Translations under genes and position numbers: made by a program
Notes under the pieces: generated by a model
What the model was told of the DNA's origin: nothing
Seen by the model: the letters and a program-made list of their open reading frames with translations, nothing else
The model's database searches: none
DNA from: Neobacillus mesonae
GTDB taxonomy: Bacteria; Bacillota; Bacilli; Bacillales; Cytobacillaceae
Reading direction: 5' to 3'
DNA length: 64,000 nt
Assembly: GCF_001636315.1 (NCBI RefSeq)
Contig: NZ_KV440949.1
Coordinates: 1,528,703-1,592,702, forward strand
In this document: piece by piece, positions 58,483 through 64,000 of the stretch
Layout: each line of letters starts with the position of its first letter
How positions within the stretch are numbered: position 1 is the stretch's first letter

Positions 58483-60975
58483 TTGCGGATATCTAATATC
58501 ATAAGAAAAACAGTCACAGCTATAAAATTTTTTATTAAGCCTTTTATAAAAATGCTAAAAGATATAAATTTCAAAAAGAGTATAAAGTATACCGGCTTCT
58601 ATAAAAGATTAGGAATAAACGACAATATTATTTTATATGAATCCTTCCACGGAGAAGGAATGATTGATAATCCTTATGCAATTTTTAAAAATTTGGTTGA
58701 TAACCCGGAATACGGCGATTATAAACATATTTGGGCTTTAAATTCAACTAATAATTTTCATGTACATCAATATAAAAGAAAGAAAAATGTAGAATTTGTT
58801 AAAGTGAACAGTAATAAATATTTGAAATATCTTGCTTCTGCAAAATATTTAATTAACAATACTTCATTTCCTTCGTACTTTCAAAAAAAAGAAGGCCAAA
58901 TTTATGTTAATACTTGGCTTGGGACCCCATTTAAAACTATTGGAAAAGATATTAAGGGGAATATTGGTCAGCACAAAAACATTCAGAGAAACTTCCTTCA
59001 TACCGATTATATATTAAATCCAAATAGATATACCGCAGAAACCTTAGTCGATTCCCATGATTTGGAAGGGTTATATGACGGTAACATAGTTGTTGAGGGA
59101 TATCCAAGAATCGATTTAACACTAAATTCAAATAAAATTGATGTCATGAATATGTTGTCAAACATATTAGATATTGATTTCAATAAAAAAATAATTTTAT
59201 ACGCTCCTACATGGAGGGGTGAAGTAAACTATGTTAAGGATTTTAGTGATGAAATTCTACATTTCATTCATGGACTAAATGAAAAAATTCCCTCAGACTA
59301 TCAACTTTTATTAAAAGTCCATCCATTAATGTATAAAACGATTAAGAAAAATGATTATCTTAAAAGGATTTGTGTACCGGAATGGGTAGATACTAATGAG
59401 TTATTTTCAATTATTGATATCTTAATAACTGATTATTCCAGTATCTTTTTTGATTATTTAATAACTAAAAAACCAATAATTTTTTATATGCCTGATATAC
59501 ATTCATATAAACTGAACCATGGTTTATACTTGAATCTAAATAAATTACCGGGTCCTATTTGTACAAATATAAATGATGTTTTAAATTCATTATATAACTT
59601 GCCGGGCTTAATAGAAAATTATAAAGAACTCTTCCAAGAAATGATATTGAAATATTGCCATTTTGATAATGGAAAAGCAACAAAGCGTAATATAGATATA
59701 ATTTTTAATTCAAGAACTACTAAAAATGTATACAAAGTTAGTAATAATAAAAAAAATATTTTATTTTATTGCGGTGGATTTTTAAATAATGGCATTACAA
59801 CATCTGCAATTAATCTTTTTAATAATTTAGATTACTCACGATATAATGTTGTAATTATTGAAAAGGAAAAATTAGATATTATCCCTAGTGAGAATTTTAA
59901 AAAGCTAAATAAAAATCCAAAAAAATTTTTTAGGGCTGGACGTATGAATTTTACTTTAAGCGATTATTATAAACATAATTTTATATTGAAAAAAGGATTA
60001 AAAAATGAAAAACTGACCAAATTAATCCCAAAATCATTATATAATAGGGAATTTTCAAGATTATTTGGCAATGTCAAATTTGACATAGTCGTTGATTTCA
60101 GTGGATATGTCCCATTTTGGAGTTTGCTTTTTGCATTTGGGGAATTTAAGAAAAAATGTATATATCAACATAATGATATGAAGGCTGAATACTATAAAAT
60201 TATTAATAATAAATTTAAACATAGATCTAAGATGAATTTGATATTCCCATTATATAAATATTTTGACAAAGTTATCTCTGTATCGGAGCAAACTAGAGAT
60301 GTAAATTTAAATAATTTAAATAAATATTTATCTAAAGATAAAACTGTATATGTTCATAATTGCTTAGATTATGAAAAAATTTTGACCCAAGCAAAATACG
60401 GAGAAGATTTAAGTATTGTTAAATCAATGAAAAAAAATATAAATTTTGTTAACATGGGCAGACTTTCTCCCGAAAAAGATCAAGAAAAACTCATTCATGC
60501 ATTTTCAAGAGTCGCTCGAACTCATAATAATGTCAAACTATATATTATTGGAGAAGGTTCTTTGGAAGCAAAGCTAAAAGAACTTACTTCAAAATTGGGA
60601 ATAGAAGAAAGTGTAATTTTTACAGGTCAACTATCAAATCCATTCTTTTTAATAAAAAATTGTGATTGTTTTATTCTTTCTTCTAATCATGAGGGCCAAC
60701 CAATGGTATTATTAGAGGCTTTGACACTAAATATTCCAATTATCGCTACGGATATTGCTGGTTCAAGAAGTATATTAAAGGGTGGCTTTGGACAATTAGT
60801 AGAGAACAGTGAAGAAGGATTAATCCATGGTATGGAGAAATTTTTGTCTGGAAAGATATTACCTAAGATATTTGATTACGAAAATTATAATAAAAATGCT
60901 TTAAAGATGTTCTATAAAGAAATTGGTAATACTGATTTACCCCCAAAGGTAATAACTGAACAAATTATTAATTAA
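58483..60975 (+). CDS. TagF-like / GT4 fusion protein with substituted catalytic His
   Basis: An 830-residue protein. Residues about 35-405 form a TagF-type domain (NIILYESFHGEGMIDNPYAIFKNLV, EGYPRIDL, IILYAPTWRGE, LLLKVHPLMY, ILITDYSSIFFD). The normally invariant TWHGTP motif reads TWLGTP: codon 58918-58920 is CTT, so the His proposed as catalytic in TagF is Leu146. Residues about 420-815 are a complete GT-B GT4 enzyme (NILFYCGGFLNNGITTSAIN, FVNMGRLSPEKDQ, LYIIGEGSLEAKL, SNHEGQPMVLLEAL). The TagF half may be inactive and serve as a binding platform, while the GT4 half looks sound. Start is TTG with AGGAGGTGA upstream. It is 15 bases from the next gene, a paralogue. Very AT-rich. Confidence 0.85.
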   Translation: MRISNIIRKTVTAIKFFIKPFIKMLKDINFKKSIKYTGFYKRLGINDNIILYESFHGEGMIDNPYAIFKNLVDNPEYGDYKHIWALNSTNNFHVHQYKRKKNVEFVKVNSNKYLKYLASAKYLINNTSFPSYFQKKEGQIYVNTWLGTPFKTIGKDIKGNIGQHKNIQRNFLHTDYILNPNRYTAETLVDSHDLEGLYDGNIVVEGYPRIDLTLNSNKIDVMNMLSNILDIDFNKKIILYAPTWRGEVNYVKDFSDEILHFIHGLNEKIPSDYQLLLKVHPLMYKTIKKNDYLKRICVPEWVDTNELFSIIDILITDYSSIFFDYLITKKPIIFYMPDIHSYKLNHGLYLNLNKLPGPICTNINDVLNSLYNLPGLIENYKELFQEMILKYCHFDNGKATKRNIDIIFNSRTTKNVYKVSNNKKNILFYCGGFLNNGITTSAINLFNNLDYSRYNVVIIEKEKLDIIPSENFKKLNKNPKKFFRAGRMNFTLSDYYKHNFILKKGLKNEKLTKLIPKSLYNREFSRLFGNVKFDIVVDFSGYVPFWSLLFAFGEFKKKCIYQHNDMKAEYYKIINNKFKHRSKMNLIFPLYKYFDKVISVSEQTRDVNLNNLNKYLSKDKTVYVHNCLDYEKILTQAKYGEDLSIVKSMKKNINFVNMGRLSPEKDQEKLIHAFSRVARTHNNVKLYIIGEGSLEAKLKELTSKLGIEESVIFTGQLSNPFFLIKNCDCFILSSNHEGQPMVLLEALTLNIPIIATDIAGSRSILKGGFGQLVENSEEGLIHGMEKFLSGKILPKIFDYENYNKNALKMFYKEIGNTDLPPKVITEQIIN

Positions 60976-60990
60976 AAAGGGGACACAAAA

Positions 60991-63651
60991 GTGAATAAAA
61001 AAATGAAAGCTCCACTTAAGAAGGCAAAGAATATAGTAGAAAAGTTAACAGGTTATCAAATTATCGTATCAGAACAAAGAAAGCCAAAAAAGGTTAAAAA
61101 GAAAAGCAATTTGAATACATTAATAGACACTGAACTAAGAGAAAAACAACAGGTTATTTTAGAACGTAATAGACAAATTTCTAGTAATACTGCAAAAAAA
61201 TATAAAACAAATGCAACTTTTAGACGTGAAGTCGATTATACAAATTACTACGAAACTCTGACAATAAAAGACAAGACAATTTTATATGAAAGTTTTCATG
61301 GGAAAACTATGGGGTGTAACCCTTACGCTATTTTTAAGCAGCTAATAAGGGATCCAAAATTTTCTGAATATCATCATGTATGGGCACTAAATGATTTAAA
61401 TAACTGTCCGGAAGAATATTTTGAACTTCCTAATGTTGAATTTGTAACAGTTAATAGTGATTTATATTTACGTTATTTAGCAAGTTGTAAGTATTTAATA
61501 AATAATACATCATTCCCACCTTATTTTATAAAAAAGGAAGGTCAAGTATATGTAAATACCTGGCATGGAACTCCGTTAAAAACGTTAGGGAAAGATATGA
61601 AAGGTTCCTTAGGACAACATAAAAATTTAATGAGGAACTTTTTACAGTCGGACTACCTTATTCATCCTAATAAATTTACTGCAGACAAGATAATTGATTC
61701 ACATGATTTACGTGGTATCTACAAAGGAAAAATAGCCGAAACAGGATACCCTAGAGTGGACCTAGTTTTTGAAGAAAATAAAGAATTGAAAAAGCAATTA
61801 GGTTGTGAAAAAAATAAAAAGATAATTCTTTATGCCCCAACGTGGCGAGGTGAAGTAGGAAATGTTTCTGGTGAAATAAATAAGATAATTGAAGATATGA
61901 CGATTTTAAATAAAAAAATTGGTAGTGAATATACAATCCTACTTAGGGTACATTCACTAATGCAGAAATATGTTAAAGATATAGGGCTAGATTTAAACAT
62001 TGTTCCAGATAGTATTGATACTAATGAGCTTTTAAGTATTGTTGACTTACTTATAACAGATTATTCTAGTATATTTTTTGACTTTATGGTTACGAAAAAG
62101 CCTATAATTTTTTATGCACATGATCAAAGAAAGTACAAAAATGAACGGGGATTCTATTTAGACCTAAAAGATATGCCAGGTCCAATATGTAGGGATATTA
62201 ATGAACTTATTGGGGAAGTCCTAACAGCTAATGAGTATCAAGACATTTATCAAGAAAAAACAGAAAAATGTATCAATGAGTTTTCCTATATGGAAGATGG
62301 AAATAGTTCAAAACGGGTAATAGATATAATTTTTAATAATGATGAAAGTTATACTTATACTGTGTCTGACAATAAGACTAATATTCTTATTTATTGTGGT
62401 GGATTCTTAAATAACGGAGTAACAACTTCCGCAATAAACCTAATGAATAATATTGATTATAATAAATATAATGTTATGGTTGCTGATAAAGCAAATTATG
62501 ATGAAGAAAGCTCCAAAAATTTCAATAAATTAAATGAAAATGTGAAAAAATATTATCGAATTGGAAGCATGAATGTATTATTAAATGAAGTAGATAAGCA
62601 AAACTATTTATATAATTATGGTGCCGAACAATTCTATAGAAAAGGTCCTAAAGATTATTTAGATGAAGAAATTATTGATATGTATAAAAGAGAATATAAA
62701 AGAATGTTTGGGAATTCAAAGTTTGATATTCTTATTGACTTTAGTGGTTATGTGAAATTTTGGACTATGTTATTTGCTGTAAATGACAATAAAAAGAAGC
62801 TAATTTTCCAACACAACGAGATGATGGAGGAATATGAAAAGGTAGTATCTGATCATTATAAGCATAAGGAAAACCTAAATGTTATTTTTCCTGTTTATAA
62901 TTATTTTGACTATGTTGTTTCAGTGGCAGAGCATACTAGAAATAAGAATAAAAAAGAACTTGAACATTTAGTTTTAAATAGCGATAAGAAAATGGTGTAT
63001 GTTCATAATTCCATTAATTATAATTATGTATTAGATTCACTTAAATTAAGAAATACTATGGCAATTGCTGATAAAGAGTTTTATATTACAAGTAATTCAA
63101 TTACTCAACAAAATGATATGATTAATATCCAAGGACAGCAAGTTCCAAATAAGTCAGTATATAATTTTGTAACAATGGGACGTATGTCTCCTGAAAAGGA
63201 TCAAAAGAAATTAATCCACGCATTCGCTAAATTTTATGAAAAAAATGCAAATATTGAATTGTATATAATTGGGACTGGCGAATTGAAAGATGAATTAATA
63301 GCGGAAATTGATTCATTGCAATTACAGGATAAAATACATTTAGTGGGTCAATTGGACAATCCTTTCCCACTTATACAAGATTGCGATTGTTTTGTTCTTC
63401 CATCAAATCATGAGGGTCAACCAATGGTATTATTAGAATGCTTGATTTTAAATAAGCCAATTATCGCTACAGATATACCGGGGAATAGAAGTGTTCTCGA
63501 AAATGGTTATGGTGAAATTGTAGAAAATAGTATAAACGGTTTAGTTTCTGGTATGGAAAAAGTGATGAATGAAAAGCCGACTTATAAGGTATTTGACTAC
63601 CGTAAATATAATAAAGAAGCGATGAATATGTTCTATAATAATATTAATTAA
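60991..63651 (+). CDS. Fused CDP-glycerol glycerophosphotransferase / GT4 glycosyltransferase
   Basis: An 886-residue paralogue of the preceding gene, with intact motifs. A basic N-terminus of about 70 residues leads to the TagF-type domain (about 85-450): TILYESFHGKTMGCNPYAIF, VNTWHGTPLKTLGKDM (His192), TGYPRVDLVF, IILYAPTWRGEVG, LLRVHSLM and LLITDYSSIFFD. The GT4 part (about 460-885) has NILIYCGGFLNNGVTTSAIN, FVTMGRMSPEKDQ, LYIIGTGELKDEL and SNHEGQPMVLLECL. The two lobes are joined by about 45 residues, where the protein at 44.6-48.2 kb has its GW insert. Start is GTG with AAGGGGA upstream; it shares an operon with the previous gene. Confidence 0.87.
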   Translation: MNKKMKAPLKKAKNIVEKLTGYQIIVSEQRKPKKVKKKSNLNTLIDTELREKQQVILERNRQISSNTAKKYKTNATFRREVDYTNYYETLTIKDKTILYESFHGKTMGCNPYAIFKQLIRDPKFSEYHHVWALNDLNNCPEEYFELPNVEFVTVNSDLYLRYLASCKYLINNTSFPPYFIKKEGQVYVNTWHGTPLKTLGKDMKGSLGQHKNLMRNFLQSDYLIHPNKFTADKIIDSHDLRGIYKGKIAETGYPRVDLVFEENKELKKQLGCEKNKKIILYAPTWRGEVGNVSGEINKIIEDMTILNKKIGSEYTILLRVHSLMQKYVKDIGLDLNIVPDSIDTNELLSIVDLLITDYSSIFFDFMVTKKPIIFYAHDQRKYKNERGFYLDLKDMPGPICRDINELIGEVLTANEYQDIYQEKTEKCINEFSYMEDGNSSKRVIDIIFNNDESYTYTVSDNKTNILIYCGGFLNNGVTTSAINLMNNIDYNKYNVMVADKANYDEESSKNFNKLNENVKKYYRIGSMNVLLNEVDKQNYLYNYGAEQFYRKGPKDYLDEEIIDMYKREYKRMFGNSKFDILIDFSGYVKFWTMLFAVNDNKKKLIFQHNEMMEEYEKVVSDHYKHKENLNVIFPVYNYFDYVVSVAEHTRNKNKKELEHLVLNSDKKMVYVHNSINYNYVLDSLKLRNTMAIADKEFYITSNSITQQNDMINIQGQQVPNKSVYNFVTMGRMSPEKDQKKLIHAFAKFYEKNANIELYIIGTGELKDELIAEIDSLQLQDKIHLVGQLDNPFPLIQDCDCFVLPSNHEGQPMVLLECLILNKPIIATDIPGNRSVLENGYGEIVENSINGLVSGMEKVMNEKPTYKVFDYRKYNKEAMNMFYNNIN

Positions 63652-63725
63652 ATCAAACTGAAAATGTGATTTGTCAGATAATAACAAAAGGCCAATACTT
63701 CGTTTAGTTTTGTGGTAATAAGGGT

Positions 63726-63765
63726 ACAGTGCAAATCGTAGATGCATTTGCACTGTTTTTCTTTT
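63726..63765 (+). terminator. Intrinsic terminator of the transferase pair
   Basis: ACAGTGCAAAT (63726-63736) and ATTTGCACTGT (63746-63756), followed by TTTTTC. Confidence 0.85.
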
Positions 63766-63846
63766 TCCATTAGAATAATTTGGTTAATATTTTTATTTCA
63801 TTAGAATTATTACACCCAATTGAATAATGAGAGAGGAGATTATATT

Positions 63847-64000
63847 TTGAAAGGTAAATACTCTTTCTCAATATATTTAATAGTTATTATAGGTGTTATT
63901 TTCACTTTTGTTTTTTGCAAAAATGGGAATAATGAAAAGTCAGGATTTGCAGCTAAGGACCTTAACTCGAGTGCAAGTTTTCAATTAAGGTATTTAGATT
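63847..64000 (+). CDS. Start of an exported protein, cut by the window edge
   Basis: A TTG at 63847 with GAGAGGAG 8-10 bases upstream opens 51 codons to the edge. The product begins with a typical export signal: KGKYS, then a hydrophobic run FSIYLIVIIGVIFTFVF, then CKNGNNEKS. The Cys after FVF could be a lipid-modification site, but the lipobox is atypical. After a short polar stretch it reads DLNSSASFQLRYLD. The family cannot be told from so little. Confidence 0.55.
   Translation, partial: MKGKYSFSIYLIVIIGVIFTFVFCKNGNNEKSGFAAKDLNSSASFQLRYLD

Overview
The window is chromosomal DNA from an endospore-forming Bacillaceae bacterium, probably close to Neobacillus, Mesobacillus or Bacillus; the genus is inference. 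The evidence is the B. subtilis-like gene order minJ-ctpB-ftsX-ftsE-cccB-yvjA-prfB, then secA, hpf, comFC, comFA, degV, degU, degS, yvyE, tagV, tagO, together with a CotF-type coat protein, AGGAGG-like ribosome sites and an RF2 gene with the classical programmed frameshift. Positions 1-1024 hold the 3' end of a secreted, probably carbohydrate-active protein.

Region 1 (1.5-10.8 kb, minus strand) is cell-division and housekeeping: MinJ, CtpB, an M23 hydrolase next to FtsEX, cytochrome c-551, a YitT-family membrane protein and RF2. Region 2 (10.9-18.7 kb, minus strand) is a block of four multiheme c-type cytochromes with 7, 6, 12 and 10 CXXCH motifs (35 in all), plus an NHL-propeller protein and a TPR protein. 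Two of the cytochromes start with a membrane anchor and NapC/NirT/NrfH-like haem sites. This looks like a route from the quinone pool across the membrane and wall, possibly for extracellular electron transfer. It lies between secA and prfB, which are adjacent in B. subtilis, and secA is flipped relative to its usual neighbours.

Region 3 (21.9-36 kb) carries ggt, hpf, a CotF-like gene, comFC, comFA, a NERD gene overlapping comFA, degV, degU, degS, yvyE, tagV and an amino-acid permease behind a textbook sigma-54 promoter. The flagellar block and comFB that separate comFA/comFC from hpf in B. subtilis are absent here.

Region 4 (36-63.7 kb) is a large wall teichoic acid locus. It has the backbone genes tagO, tagA, tagB, tagD, tagG, tagH and mnaA, an SH3b-rich glucosaminidase, a second longer TagH, and six further proteins with TagF-like CDP-glycerol glycerophosphotransferase domains. 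Several are fused to glycosyltransferases. The 1195-residue fusion has four GW modules inserted between the two halves of its GT4 domain, and the 830-residue one has lost the histidine of its TWHG motif. The right part is visibly AT-rich, consistent with an exchanged strain-specific surface-polymer locus. A partial gene starts at the right edge.

Intergenic spaces carry families of short repeats: degenerate ATTTCGCGGA units at several loci, including a threefold 180-195 bp tandem array at 28.6-29.1 kb, and GGTGCCTGACACC palindromes flanking a nested hairpin at 25.0-25.1 kb. No tRNA, rRNA, IS element or CRISPR array was recognised. All calls come from reading sequence and from knowledge of families; no database search was run.
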